Shown in pieces: positions 38,568-46,776 of a stretch of 64,000 nt of DNA. A model generated the notes under the pieces. That model was not told the DNA's origin. It ran no database searches and was given only the letters and a program-made list of their open reading frames with translations. The stretch's first letter is position 1. Each line of letters begins with the position of its first letter. Both the position numbers and the translations under genes were made by a program. Source of the DNA: Pseudomonas sp. GM41(2012) (GTDB lineage: Bacteria > Pseudomonadota > Gammaproteobacteria > Pseudomonadales > Pseudomonadaceae); contig NZ_AKJN02000008.1 in the NCBI RefSeq assembly GCF_000282315.2, positions 806,001 to 870,000 on the forward strand, read 5' to 3'.

Positions 38568-39398
38568 ATGCATCCCGCAGCCGAACACTCGCCGCTGGGC
38601 AAATCCAGCGAATACATCGCCACCTACATGCCGTCCTTGCTGTTCCCGATCCCGCGCACCGCGAAATGGGCCGAGCTGGGCCTGACGGCTGAAACCCTGC
38701 CGTACAAGGGTGTGGATTTCTGGAATTGCTTCGAACTGTCGTGGCTGTTGCCGTCCGGCAAGCCAGTGGTGGCGATTGGCGAATTCAGTATCCCGGCGGA
38801 TTCGCCGAATATCATCGAATCGAAGTCGTTCAAGCTGTACCTCAACTCCCTGAACCAGACACCGTTTGCCGATACCGCGAGCCTCGAAGCGACGTTGGCG
38901 AAAGACCTGTCGGCCGCTGCCGGTAAACAGGTCGGCGTGCGGATTCGCAGCCTGAAGGACGTCGAAGCCGAAGGCGTCGTGGCGTTGCCGGGCGTGTGCA
39001 TTGATGATCTGGATATCAGCGTCAGCAACTATGAGCATCCGCGCCCGGAACTGCTGCGTTGCGATGAATCGCGCATCGTGGAGGAGAGCGTGCACAGCCA
39101 TTTGCTCAAATCCAACTGCCCGGTCACCAGCCAGCCCGACTGGGGCAGCGTGGCGGTGGAATATCGTGGCGCGGCGCTGGATCACGCCAGTTTGCTGGAA
39201 TACATCGTGAGCTTCCGTCAGCACTCGGACTTTCATGAACAGTGCGTGGAGCGGATCTTTCTCGACCTGCAACGGTTGTTGAAACCGGAGAAATTGACGG
39301 TGTATGCGCGGTATGTGCGGCGCGGAGGGTTGGACATCAACCCGTATCGCAGCACTGAAACCGTTCAACTGCCAAACCACCGTCTGGTTCGCCAATAA
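38568..39398 (+). CDS. queF: NADPH-dependent 7-cyano-7-deazaguanine reductase QueF
   Basis: 276 residues, the long (two-domain T-fold) QueF type. Motif ESKSFKLYLNSLNQT, catalytic Cys in LKSNCPVTSQPDWGSV, and ISFRQHSDFHEQCVERIF-like VSFRQHSDFHEQCVERIF. It reduces preQ0 to preQ1, a step in queuosine biosynthesis. ATG 38568 opens MHPAAEHSPLGKSSEY. It is followed by a REP repeat. Confidence 0.95.
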   Translation: MHPAAEHSPLGKSSEYIATYMPSLLFPIPRTAKWAELGLTAETLPYKGVDFWNCFELSWLLPSGKPVVAIGEFSIPADSPNIIESKSFKLYLNSLNQTPFADTASLEATLAKDLSAAAGKQVGVRIRSLKDVEAEGVVALPGVCIDDLDISVSNYEHPRPELLRCDESRIVEESVHSHLLKSNCPVTSQPDWGSVAVEYRGAALDHASLLEYIVSFRQHSDFHEQCVERIFLDLQRLLKPEKLTVYARYVRRGGLDINPYRSTETVQLPNHRLVRQ

Positions 39399-39403
39399 AG
39401 AAC

Positions 39404-39500
39404 CCCTGTGGGAGCGAGCCTGCTCGCGATGGGGCCAGCACATTCAACATTGATGTTGACTGACACTTAGCCATCGCGAGCAGGCTCGCTCCCACAAGGG
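39404..39500. repeat. REP-type inverted repeat (REPIN 5)
   Basis: CCCTGTGGGAGCGAGCCTGC at 39404 and inverse arm ending GCTCGCTCCCACAAGGG at 39500. Its spacer CATTGATGTTGACTGACAC is almost identical to that of the copy at 28162-28257. It lies between the queF stop and a bidirectional terminator. Confidence 0.9.
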
Positions 39501-39524
39501 ATTGCATTGCAAATCCCGGATATG

Positions 39525-39557
39525 AAAAAGCCCCGCTATCACTGGCGGGGCTTTTTT
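39525..39557. terminator. Bidirectional rho-independent terminator
   Basis: AAAAAGCCCCGC, 8-base loop, GCGGGGCTTTTTT. A run on one side and T run on the other, between convergent queF and the DUF4404 gene, so it can serve both. Confidence 0.9.
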
Positions 39558-39570
39558 GTATTCGGCGGGT

Positions 39571-39834
39571 TCAGATCCCCATGTTGGCCAGGGCTTGCAC
39601 GATGTTGCGCAAGGTGCCAGCAAGGGTCGGGTGTTCGATTTCGAAGCGTTCAACGGCCAGGTTCACATTGTCGGCGAGGCTGGAGTCCTGGGTTTTGGTT
39701 TCGAGTTCCAGTTCCAGTTCGATCTGTTGCATCAGCGCGTGCAGGTCTTCGCGCTCGGCTTCGGTCAGCGGTGGATTCTGTTCCAATTGCTCGCGCAGAG
39801 TATTGAGTTGTTGTTGCAGTTCGCGGGCAGGCAT
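39571..39834 (-). CDS. DUF4404 family protein
   Basis: 87 residues. PARELQQQLNTLREQLEQNPPLTEAEREDLHALMQQIELELELE is a helical, coiled-coil-prone segment, and FEIEHPTLAGTLRNIVQALANMGI is the conserved end of DUF4404. Function unknown. The start at 39834 begins the conserved region; an earlier in-frame start at 39882 is less likely. Confidence 0.82.
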   Translation of the reverse strand: MPARELQQQLNTLREQLEQNPPLTEAEREDLHALMQQIELELELETKTQDSSLADNVNLAVERFEIEHPTLAGTLRNIVQALANMGI

Positions 39835-39944
39835 GGCGTTCTTCCTTTTATCGATAGGCACTGGCATAGACCGCAGCAGCACGCCAAAGGTCTATGGCTT
39901 GCCCTTTAGATTAATCCACTCGCGCGCAACCTGCATGATCTCGA

Positions 39945-40565
39945 TCAGGGCTTTTCGCCCTTGAGCCGGCGCAGACTGATGTCGGCCAGGCAGGTGTCGA
40001 GTTCACCGAGGTGATCGATCACCGAATGCACACCCAGGCCGAACAGTTGCATCGTTGCCTTGCCGCGTTTGAATTCCCGTTCCTGCTGAGTCAGCGCCTG
40101 CCACTCGTTGGGCGCCAGGCCGCAGAGTGAGCCGCAGGACGCCAGCCCAATTGTCCACAATCCGGCATTGAGCCCCGCTTGCAGCAATCGTGGTTCGCCG
40201 CTGACCAGCACGCAACCTTCCAGTCGTTCGACATTCAACGTCATCAGGGCTTGCCAACAGGCATGCGGTGCCGGCCATGGATTGTTTGTTTCGGGGTGTT
40301 GCGAGGGTTTGATCCATGAAGGCAAGGCAGCGGCCAGGGAATGGCTGAGGGCAGGGGGGAGTTCATCGAGCCAGGCACAGGGAATCTGCTGATGTTGCAA
40401 GCTGCGCAGGCTATCCAGCGCGCCGGGCGTAGCCTCAGCGTGTATGGCAGAGGGGATGCCCTGTGCGCGTGTGCGGGCACCGAAATCCACCAGGCAACCA
40501 CTGAGGCCGAACAGGACGGCGGTCAGGCTGGGCGCAATGTGGGGCAAGGTTTCGGCGTGCGGCAT
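39945..40565 (-). CDS. Degenerate HAD-like (phosphonatase-related) protein
   Basis: 206 residues. The fold resembles phosphonoacetaldehyde hydrolase-type HAD proteins: LTAVLFGLSGCLVDFGART at the N-terminus, then WQALMTLNVERLEGCVLVSGEPRLLQAGLNAGLWTIGLA. Motif I of HAD enzymes, normally DxD-G-T-L-V-D, reads FGLSGCLVDF here: both catalytic aspartates are replaced (Gly and Ser). It is therefore unlikely to be a phosphatase and may be a regulator or a relic. The residues after motif II (EWQALTQQEREFKRGKATMQLFGLGVHSVIDHL) are typical of the Pseudomonas members. Confidence 0.7.
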   Translation of the reverse strand: MPHAETLPHIAPSLTAVLFGLSGCLVDFGARTRAQGIPSAIHAEATPGALDSLRSLQHQQIPCAWLDELPPALSHSLAAALPSWIKPSQHPETNNPWPAPHACWQALMTLNVERLEGCVLVSGEPRLLQAGLNAGLWTIGLASCGSLCGLAPNEWQALTQQEREFKRGKATMQLFGLGVHSVIDHLGELDTCLADISLRRLKGEKP

Positions 40566-40767
40566 ATCAACGTCCCTGAAATAGCCTCAAGGCTAGGGCG
40601 CGACAGTGACAGTTGAGTGACACTGAAGTGAATCGCTCACAATCATCGCCAATGATCCGCAGGCTGCCTTGTGCGTGGTGCTGCCTAAAGCGGCTTTTCC
40701 GTCTTATACTAGCTCGCTTAACGCTTGGGCCAAGCGCCCGCGCCAGTACAATCCAAGGAGTTTTTCT

Positions 40768-41457
40768 ATGCGCTGGAGCAATCATCTAGCTCAGTGTTGT
40801 GTGTTTACCAGCGTATTGCTGGTTCCGTTCGTTGCACAGGCAGCCTCGGAAGACGACCCTTGGGAAAGCATCAACCGCCCGATCTACAAGTTCAACGATG
40901 TGCTCGACACCTATGCGCTGAAGCCTTTGGCCCAGGGTTATCAGTTCGTGACGCCGCAGTTCCTTGAAGACGGCATCCACAATATGTTCCGCAACGTCGG
41001 TGACGTCACCAACCTTGCCAACGATATCTTGCAGGCCAAACCGGCCGCCGCAGGCGTCGACACCGCACGCTTGATCTTCAACACCACCTTCGGCTTGCTG
41101 GGCTTCTTCGATGTGGGCACCAAGATGGGCCTGCAACGCAATGACGAAGACTTCGGCCAGACCCTCGGCTACTGGGGCGTAGGCAGCGGTCCTTACGTGA
41201 TGTTGCCGTTGTTGGGGCCAAGCACGTTGCGTGACGCGCCGTCCAAGTATGTCGACGGCTATACCGGGCCGTACCCGTACATCAACGACATTCCCGTGCG
41301 TAACTCGATCTTCGGCCTGAACCTCATCGACACCCGCGCCAGCCTGCTGTCCAGCGAGAAGCTGATCACCGGCGACAAGTACACCTTCATCCGCAATGCG
41401 TACTTGCAGAACCGCGAATTCAAGGTCAAAGACGGCCAGGTCGAAGACGATTTTTGA
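40768..41457 (+). CDS. mlaA: Outer-membrane lipid asymmetry protein MlaA (VacJ)
   Basis: 229 residues. Signal peptide 1-24 (VFTSVLLVPFVAQA) with no lipobox Cys at the cleavage site, unlike E. coli VacJ. The mature part holds the MlaA signature DPWESINRPIYKFNDVLDTYALKPLAQGY, then NLANDILQAKPAAAGVDTARLIFNTTFGLLGFFDVGTKMGL and GQTLGYWGVGSGPYVMLPLLGPST. It removes misplaced phospholipids from the outer leaflet with MlaBCDEF. ATG 40768 follows AAGGAG. A terminator follows. Confidence 0.94.
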   Translation: MRWSNHLAQCCVFTSVLLVPFVAQAASEDDPWESINRPIYKFNDVLDTYALKPLAQGYQFVTPQFLEDGIHNMFRNVGDVTNLANDILQAKPAAAGVDTARLIFNTTFGLLGFFDVGTKMGLQRNDEDFGQTLGYWGVGSGPYVMLPLLGPSTLRDAPSKYVDGYTGPYPYINDIPVRNSIFGLNLIDTRASLLSSEKLITGDKYTFIRNAYLQNREFKVKDGQVEDDF

Positions 41458-41469
41458 TCTCGACCGGTA

Positions 41470-41510
41470 AAACGAAGAAGGCGGCCCAGTGGGCCGCCTT
41501 CTTTCGTTTG
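41470..41510 (+). terminator. Terminator after mlaA
   Basis: AAACGAAGAAGGCGGCCC-AGT-GGGCCGCCTTCTTTCGTTT: a very long near-perfect stem 13 bases after the mlaA stop; the T content is spread through the 3' arm. Confidence 0.8.
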
Positions 41511-41811
41511 GCTTTCCTGACCGGTTTGGCTCGTGGGTTTTGAACCTTCCATTTCGTTACGGTTTTGCCGGTTCTTATAACTCCCGGTGATTTGAAATGG
41601 AAAGACGTCAAGCGACCATCGGCGTGAGCTTGAAACGCCCCGCGGATGGGAGTACCGTCTGCGCCTTAGAAGGGCACCTCTGGTGTACCTGTGTGTAGGG
41701 CAAACGCTCGAAAACAGTGCAGCAGAGAGGCTAGAAAGCGAATCCAGTAGTGTGAGCCGGGACAAAGCCCCTGCCTGCTACGCCAACCTAATTCTGGCGC
41801 CGTTTGCCCAC

Positions 41812-42993
41812 ATGCCAAAAACCAGTGCCACGCTGCTGATAATCGATGATGACGAAGTAGTGCGCGCGAGCCTCGCCGCCTATTTGGAAGACAGTGGTTT
41901 CAGCGTCTTGCAGGCCAGCAATGGCCAGCAGGGTCTTCAGGTATTCGAGCAAGACAAGCCCGACTTGGTCATCTGCGATCTGCGCATGCCACAGATGGGC
42001 GGACTCGAACTCATTCGCCAGGTCACCGAGCTGTCACCACAAACCCCGGTGATTGTGGTTTCGGGCGCCGGCGTGATGAACGACGCGGTCGAGGCCCTGC
42101 GCCTGGGCGCTGCGGACTACCTGATCAAGCCTCTCGAAGATCTGGCTGTGCTCGAGCACTCTGTGCGCCGGGCCCTGGATCGTGCGCGCCTGCTGCTGGA
42201 GAACCAGCGCTACCGCGAGAAGCTGGAAAAGGCCAACCGCGAGCTCGCCGCCAGCCTGAACCTGCTCCAGGAAGACCAGAACGCCGGTCGCCAGGTGCAG
42301 ATGAACATGCTGCCGGTCAGCCCCTGGACCATCGACGAGTTCCAGTTTGCTCACCAGATCATCCCGTCGCTGTACCTGTCGGGTGATTTCGTCGACTACT
42401 TTCGTGTCGACGAGCGTCGGGTAGCCTTCTACCTGGCGGACGTTTCCGGTCATGGCGCCTCTTCAGCCTTCGTTACCGTGCTGCTGAAGTTCATGACCAC
42501 GCGCTTGTTGTTCGAGTCCAAGCGCAGCGGTACATTGCCGGAATTCAAGCCTTCAGAGGTCCTTGGTCATATCAACCGAGGCCTGATCAGTTGTAAGCTG
42601 GGTAAACACGTCACAATGGTCGGTGGAGTCATCGACGAGGAGACAGGTTTGTTGACCTATAGCATCGGTGGTCATTTGCCGTTGCCTGTGTTGTACACGC
42701 CAGACAGTGTTCGTTATCTGGAAGGGCGTGGTCTGCCGGTAGGCCTCTTCAACGAAGCCACCTACGAAGATCACGTACTGGAGCTGCCGCCGACATTCAG
42801 CCTGACGCTGATGTCCGACGGCATTCTGGACCTTTTGCCAGAACCTACACTCAAAGAAAAAGAAGCGGCTTTGCCTCAACGGGTCAAGGCAGCGGGCGGC
42901 AGCCTGGATGGTCTGCGGCAGGTTTTTGGATTGGCCACGCTAGGGGAGATGCCGGATGATATCGCCCTGTTGGTGTTGAGCAGGAATCTTTAA
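41812..42993 (+). CDS. rssB: Response regulator with PP2C/SpoIIE phosphatase domain, RssB
   Basis: 393 residues. Receiver domain: TLLIIDDDEVVRASLAAYL, phospho-acceptor in PDLVICDLRMPQMGG, Lys in YLIKPLEDL. A coiled linker (RARLLLENQRYREKLEKANREL) is followed by a SpoIIE/PP2C phosphatase domain (YLSGDFVDYFRVDERRVAFYLADVSGHGASSAFV, MSDGILDLLPEP). The Pseudomonas RssB has this PP2C domain, whereas E. coli RssB has a degenerate one; it controls RpoS stability. The metal-binding Asp of the usual GGD motif is kept (SGDF). The start at 41812 begins the receiver domain. Its stop overlaps the rssC start by one base. Confidence 0.9.
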   Translation: MPKTSATLLIIDDDEVVRASLAAYLEDSGFSVLQASNGQQGLQVFEQDKPDLVICDLRMPQMGGLELIRQVTELSPQTPVIVVSGAGVMNDAVEALRLGAADYLIKPLEDLAVLEHSVRRALDRARLLLENQRYREKLEKANRELAASLNLLQEDQNAGRQVQMNMLPVSPWTIDEFQFAHQIIPSLYLSGDFVDYFRVDERRVAFYLADVSGHGASSAFVTVLLKFMTTRLLFESKRSGTLPEFKPSEVLGHINRGLISCKLGKHVTMVGGVIDEETGLLTYSIGGHLPLPVLYTPDSVRYLEGRGLPVGLFNEATYEDHVLELPPTFSLTLMSDGILDLLPEPTLKEKEAALPQRVKAAGGSLDGLRQVFGLATLGEMPDDIALLVLSRNL

Positions 42994-43475
42994 TGAGTAC
43001 CGGTAGAATCCAGTTCGCCGAGCAGGATGGCACCTTCGTCCTGAAGTTCGTCGGTGAAGTTCGCCTGACCCTGTGTTCGGCGTTGGATGCGACTATTGAG
43101 CGGATCTTCACGGCGTTGAACTTCAACGCAATCGTGATCGACCTGACCGAAACCCGCAGCATCGACAGCACCACGTTGGGCCTGCTGGCCAAGCTGTCGA
43201 TCCTGTCGCGGCAAAAGGTCGGCTTGCTGCCGACCGTGGTCACCACCCACGAAGACATCACCCGTCTGCTGCAGTCCATGGGCTTCGAGCAAGTGTTCAA
43301 CATCGTTGACCGCCCGATCCCGTGCCCTGAGTGCCTGACCGACCTGCCAGACCAGGATCAGTCCGAAGAAGTGGTGCGGATCAAAGTGCTCGAAGCACAC
43401 AAGATCCTTATGGGCCTGAACGACTCCAATCGTGAAGCGTTTCATGATCTGGTGAATGCCCTCGAGCGTCATTGA
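42993..43475 (+). CDS. rssC: STAS-domain anti-sigma factor antagonist, RssC
   Basis: 160 residues. N-terminal STAS domain with the phosphorylatable serine region VIDLTETRSIDSTTLGLLAKLS. The partner of a PP2C phosphatase is normally a STAS protein, so RssB and RssC likely form a phospho-switch. It begins inside the rssB stop (TAATG), so translation is coupled. The C-terminal 60 residues contain a CPEC motif (RPIPCPECLTDLPD) that could bind zinc, outside the STAS fold. Confidence 0.88.
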   Translation: MSTGRIQFAEQDGTFVLKFVGEVRLTLCSALDATIERIFTALNFNAIVIDLTETRSIDSTTLGLLAKLSILSRQKVGLLPTVVTTHEDITRLLQSMGFEQVFNIVDRPIPCPECLTDLPDQDQSEEVVRIKVLEAHKILMGLNDSNREAFHDLVNALERH

Positions 43476-43504
43476 TTGCTTGAAGTGATGTGGGTTCGAA
43501 GGCC

Positions 43505-43602
43505 CCATCGCGAGCAGGCTCGCTCCCACATTAGTCTTGCGTCGAACACACCATCCCGGCTCCCCCAAAAATCTCCTGTGGGAGCGAGCCTGCTCGCGAA
43601 GG
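43505..43602. repeat. REP-type inverted repeat (REPIN 6)
   Basis: CCATCGCGAGCAGGCTCGCT at 43505 and the inverse arm CCTGTGGGAGCGAGCCTGCT ending at 43602, 42-base spacer. It lies between the convergent ends of rssC and tal. Confidence 0.9.
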
Positions 43603-43655
43603 CGCCATAACAATCACCATATCTTTTAGCGCGAAGCCACTACCCAAATTCAACG

Positions 43656-43694
43656 CAAAAAAAGGGCGAACCCATTAAGGTTCGCCCTTTTTGC
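43656..43694 (-). terminator. Terminator for tal (likely bidirectional)
   Basis: AAAGGGCGAACC-CATTAA-GGTTCGCCCTTT, with A7 on the left and TTT on the right; 12-bp stem. On the minus strand the T7 run lies after the stem, as expected for the end of tal. Confidence 0.88.
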
Positions 43695-43708
43695 ATTTTC
43701 TTACTGGA

Positions 43709-44635
43709 TCACAGCTTGGCTTGCAGCAACGCCTCAAGCTTTTCCTGGTCACGAGCGAACTGACGAATACCCTCAGCCAGTTTCTCGGTCGCCATCGCGT
43801 CCTCGTTGGACAACCAACGGAACTGCGCTTCATTCAAGCTCAAGCGGGCTTCACCAGCATGACCCGGCGCCAATTTGCGTTCCAGCTTGCCAGTGTCCGC
43901 CGCCAGCTTATCAATCAGATCCGGGCTGATGGTCAGACGGTCGCAACCGGCCAGTTGCTCGATCTGATTCAGGTTACGGAAGCTCGCACCCATGACCACA
44001 GTCTTGTAGTCATTGGCCTTGTAGTAGTTGTAGATGCGCGTCACCGACTGCACGCCCGGATCATCCGCGCCGGTGTAGTCGTTGCCATTGGCCTTCTTGT
44101 ACCAGTCGTAGATGCGACCTACGAACGGCGAAATCAGGAATACCCCGGCGTCAGCACAAGCCGCAGCCTGAGCGAACGAGAACAGCAGCGTCAGGTTGGT
44201 CTGAATGCCTTCCTTTTCCAGAATTTCGGCAGCGCGGATGCCTTCCCAGGTGGAAGCGATCTTGATCAGCACGCGGTCACGGCCAATGCCGGCCTTGTCG
44301 TACAGGTCGATCAGACGGTGCGCACGCTTCAATACGGCGTCAGTGTCGAACGACAGGCGCGCATCCACTTCGGTGGAAATACGGCCAGGGATCACTTTCA
44401 GAATTTCTTGCCCTACCGCAACGCCGAAACGGTCGCTGGCCAGGCCCACATCGCCCTTGCAGTCGCTGACGCAAGCGTTCAGCAACTCGGCATAACCGGG
44501 AATGGCCGCCGCTTTGAGCAGCAGGGAAGGGTTGGTGGTAGCGTCCACGGGTTTAACGCGAGCGATAGCTTCGAAGTCGCCGGTGTCGGCAACTACGGTG
44601 GTCATTTGTTTGAGTTGTTCCAGCTTGGAAGTCAT
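43709..44635 (-). CDS. tal: Transaldolase
   Basis: 308 residues. The Schiff-base lysine is Lys125 in RVLIKIASTWEGI; Asp31 in VKPVDATTNPSLLLKA and TNLTLLFSFAQAAACADAGVFLISPFVGRI are conserved. It moves a dihydroxyacetone unit between sugar phosphates in the pentose phosphate pathway. The start at 44635 (TSKLEQLKQMTTVVAD) is standard; a longer frame exists but has no family similarity. The gene is slightly shorter than E. coli TalB (317). Confidence 0.96.
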   Translation of the reverse strand: MTSKLEQLKQMTTVVADTGDFEAIARVKPVDATTNPSLLLKAAAIPGYAELLNACVSDCKGDVGLASDRFGVAVGQEILKVIPGRISTEVDARLSFDTDAVLKRAHRLIDLYDKAGIGRDRVLIKIASTWEGIRAAEILEKEGIQTNLTLLFSFAQAAACADAGVFLISPFVGRIYDWYKKANGNDYTGADDPGVQSVTRIYNYYKANDYKTVVMGASFRNLNQIEQLAGCDRLTISPDLIDKLAADTGKLERKLAPGHAGEARLSLNEAQFRWLSNEDAMATEKLAEGIRQFARDQEKLEALLQAKL

Positions 44636-44843
44636 GGGCGTGCTCTGTCCTATGGGTCTAATGACATTACCCGAGCGCTGACAGCCACTCAAGGGTGCGT
44701 GTACGTATCGAGGGCCCCAGCGGCAACAACCTGAAAACGGCTGTTTGAATGGCGGGGCGCGGTATCGGTAAATACGATGCCAAATCAGACCACAGGTTCA
44801 ACCTGGGTGACCATTAGCGCCCAGAAGGTCCACAGTCATGACT

Positions 44844-45155
44844 TCAGTTCGCCAATACGTCTCGGAAAACGTCAGGGCGAATAGCGGCGATATGAAGAAG
44901 TGATCGTGCAGCCCCAGAAGGGGACCGTCGTCCTTGTTCCCACTCCTGCAGAGTGCGTACGGAAACGCCCAGCAGCTCCGCAAACTTCGGTTGCGATAGA
45001 CCGGTTTTGCTGCGGGCCTCTGCAGCCTCGGTTACTTCAACTTTGTGAACGTCGCCGTGTACGCCGGCTTTGACTTCAAGAATCGACGCCAACAGTTCTT
45101 CGCCAATATTGCGTTTGGCATCCCGTTCCATCAGTTCTTTTTCAGTTAGGGGCAT
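44844..45155 (-). CDS. HTH antitoxin, HigA/NadS type
   Basis: 103 residues. The C-terminal two thirds are an Xre/HigA helix-turn-helix: RSKTGLSQPKFAELLGVSVRTLQEWEQGRRSPSGAARSLL. The N-terminus is a helical, charged extension (ELMERDAKRNIGEELLASILEVKAG). Its start overlaps the toxin end by 14 bases, giving a toxin-first pair as in higBA. It likely represses its own operon. It lies between tal and dusA. Confidence 0.85.
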   Translation of the reverse strand: MPLTEKELMERDAKRNIGEELLASILEVKAGVHGDVHKVEVTEAAEARSKTGLSQPKFAELLGVSVRTLQEWEQGRRSPSGAARSLLHIAAIRPDVFRDVLAN

Positions 45156-45462
45156 GATTCAGCTCCTTTGCGATTTTGCGCAGTATATGCGCGGGGATGT
45201 TCTCTGTGGCGCCTTTGCCGTAGATCAGCAATGTGACCAAGGCGCCGCTGGCAAGTTGCGCGATGTAGATAATTCTAACCGCGCCACTTTTACCGCGACC
45301 ATCCATGCTCCAGCGCACTTTTCGGCATCCCTCCGAGCCGGGGATCACTGCGCCTGCGTCCGGATTGTTCGCCAGATAGGACATGAACGCACCACGTTCT
45401 TCTTCAGTCCAGTAATCCGGCCAGAGTTTTGTAAATATCTTGGATTCAATGATTGTCAGCAT
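45142..45462 (-). CDS. RelE/HigB-family toxin
   Basis: 106 residues from an ATG at 45462. Conserved RelE-like features: LTIIESKIFTKLWPDYWTEEERGAFMSYLANNPDAGAVIPGSEGCRKVRWSMDGRG, then VRIIYIAQLASGALVTLLIYGK, as in mRNA-cleaving RelE toxins (GxRKxR, RxIY). A longer start at 45474 is possible. It precedes its antitoxin with a 14-base overlap. Confidence 0.85.
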   Translation of the reverse strand: MLTIIESKIFTKLWPDYWTEEERGAFMSYLANNPDAGAVIPGSEGCRKVRWSMDGRGKSGAVRIIYIAQLASGALVTLLIYGKGATENIPAHILRKIAKELNHAPN

Positions 45463-45506
45463 GGTTGCGATCATACGTCTTTGACGTAGTGGCTGACAAT
45501 TGGAGG

Positions 45507-45743
45507 CTAATTGCCTTTTATTAGATCCGGCGACGGGTTCGGGCTCACAACTCTTATCGTCTTGGACCGCTTGCAGATAAGACCTTTGAGCGCATGAACC
45601 GAGCCCGTCTTGGCCAAAAATTCAACGCTGCCGTCTCGCAACGTTACAAATTCGACGTGATCACCTGCGGCCAACCCGAGCGAGGTGCGAACCTGCGCCG
45701 GAATGGTAATTCGTCCTTGCGTCGTTAGCCTCGCAGTTGCCAT
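45507..45743 (-). CDS. AbrB/MazE/SpoVT-domain protein (orphan antitoxin-like)
   Basis: 78 residues. ATARLTTQGRITIPAQVRTSLGLAAGDHVEFVTLRDGSVEF is a complete swapped-hairpin AbrB domain of the VapB/MazE type. No PIN-domain or MazF toxin follows; the next gene downstream is the unrelated RelE-type toxin. The C-terminal 26 residues (LICKRSKTIRVVSPNPSPDLIKGN) do not look like the usual toxin-binding tail. I infer an antitoxin left over after toxin loss, or a stand-alone regulator. Confidence 0.75.
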   Translation of the reverse strand: MATARLTTQGRITIPAQVRTSLGLAAGDHVEFVTLRDGSVEFLAKTGSVHALKGLICKRSKTIRVVSPNPSPDLIKGN

Positions 45744-45780
45744 CAATGACACTCCATTAACGTAGCTAGGGATTTTCCGG

Positions 45781-46776
45781 TTACCGCCCCTCCAACAACT
45801 CCGCCGCCTGATCCAGCAACACCAAAGGCTCTTTAGCCTTGTGAATATCCACCGACAACAACTGCCGAAACTTCCGCGCGCCCGGAAACCCGGTGCCCAG
45901 CCCCAGCACATGCCGAGTGATGTGGTGCATCGAGCCGCCCGCATCAATATGCGCCGCTATATAAGGCCGCAACTGCGCTAGCGCCTCCGCCCGGCTAATC
46001 ACCGGCGCCGTGCTGCCGAACAGCTGCTGATCCACCTCAGCCATCACATAAGGATTGTGATAAGCCTCACGGCCCAACATAACGCCGTCGAACGTCTGCA
46101 AATGCTCGTGACAGGCTTCCAGCGTCTTGATCCCGCCGTTGAGAATAATCTCCAATTCCGGAAAATCCGTTTTCAACCGCGCCGCCACGTCATAGCGCAA
46201 AGGCGGAATGTCGCGGTTCTCCTTCGGCGACAACCCCTCCAGAATCGCAATCCGCGCATGCACCGTAAAACTCGTGCACCCGGCATCCCGAACCGTGCCG
46301 ACGAAATCACACAATTCCTCGTAACTGTCCCGCCCATTAATCCCGATGCGATGCTTCACCGTCACCGGAATCGACACCGCATCGCGCATCGCCTTCACAC
46401 AATCAGCCACCAACTGCGGATGCCCCATCAGGCACGCACCGATCATATTGTTCTGCACCCGATCACTCGGGCAGCCAACATTCAGATTCACCTCGTCGTA
46501 ACCGTGCTCCTGCGCCATGCGCGCACACATCGCCAGGTCCAGCGGCACACTGCCGCCGAGTTGCAGCGCGAGCGGGTGTTCGGCTTCGTTGTGACGCAGG
46601 AAGCGGTCGTGATCGCCGTTGAGCAGCGCGCCGGTGGTGACCATCTCTGTGTAGAGGAGCGCGTGCTTGGAGAGCAGGCGCAGGAAAAAACGGCAATGGC
46701 GATCGGTCCAATCCATCATCGGGGCGACGGAGAAGCGGCGGGAGAGCGGGGCGGGTGTGGCGGTGATTGGGGGCAT
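45781..46776 (-). CDS. dusA: tRNA-dihydrouridine(20/20a) synthase DusA
   Basis: 331 residues, intact. FSVAPMMDWTDRHCRFFLRLLS at the N-terminus, catalytic Cys102 in VNLNVGCPSDRVQNNMIGACLM, and VKHRIGIN, VHARIAILEGLSPKENRDIPPL, ILNGGIKTL and GVMLGREAYHNPY of the DusA branch (FMN binding). It reduces U20/20a of tRNA in the D-loop. The first 15 codons differ from what is predicted by the copy stub at 49711-49794, consistent with a 5' end supplied by an integrated element. Dus genes of this type are a known integration site. Confidence 0.95.
   Translation of the reverse strand: MPPITATPAPLSRRFSVAPMMDWTDRHCRFFLRLLSKHALLYTEMVTTGALLNGDHDRFLRHNEAEHPLALQLGGSVPLDLAMCARMAQEHGYDEVNLNVGCPSDRVQNNMIGACLMGHPQLVADCVKAMRDAVSIPVTVKHRIGINGRDSYEELCDFVGTVRDAGCTSFTVHARIAILEGLSPKENRDIPPLRYDVAARLKTDFPELEIILNGGIKTLEACHEHLQTFDGVMLGREAYHNPYVMAEVDQQLFGSTAPVISRAEALAQLRPYIAAHIDAGGSMHHITRHVLGLGTGFPGARKFRQLLSVDIHKAKEPLVLLDQAAELLEGR
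46705..46734. repeat. Direct repeat copy 1 (attachment-site core inside dusA)
   Basis: The 30 bases GGTCCAATCCATCATCGGGG... are identical to 49723-49752. They encode part of FSVAPMMDWT in dusA. With copy 2 they bound a 3,018-bp interval. Confidence 0.9.

Noticed and set aside
44844..45462. The AbrB protein as antitoxin of the RelE-type toxin
   Set aside because: The toxin already has an overlapping HTH antitoxin; the AbrB gene is separate and of another family.
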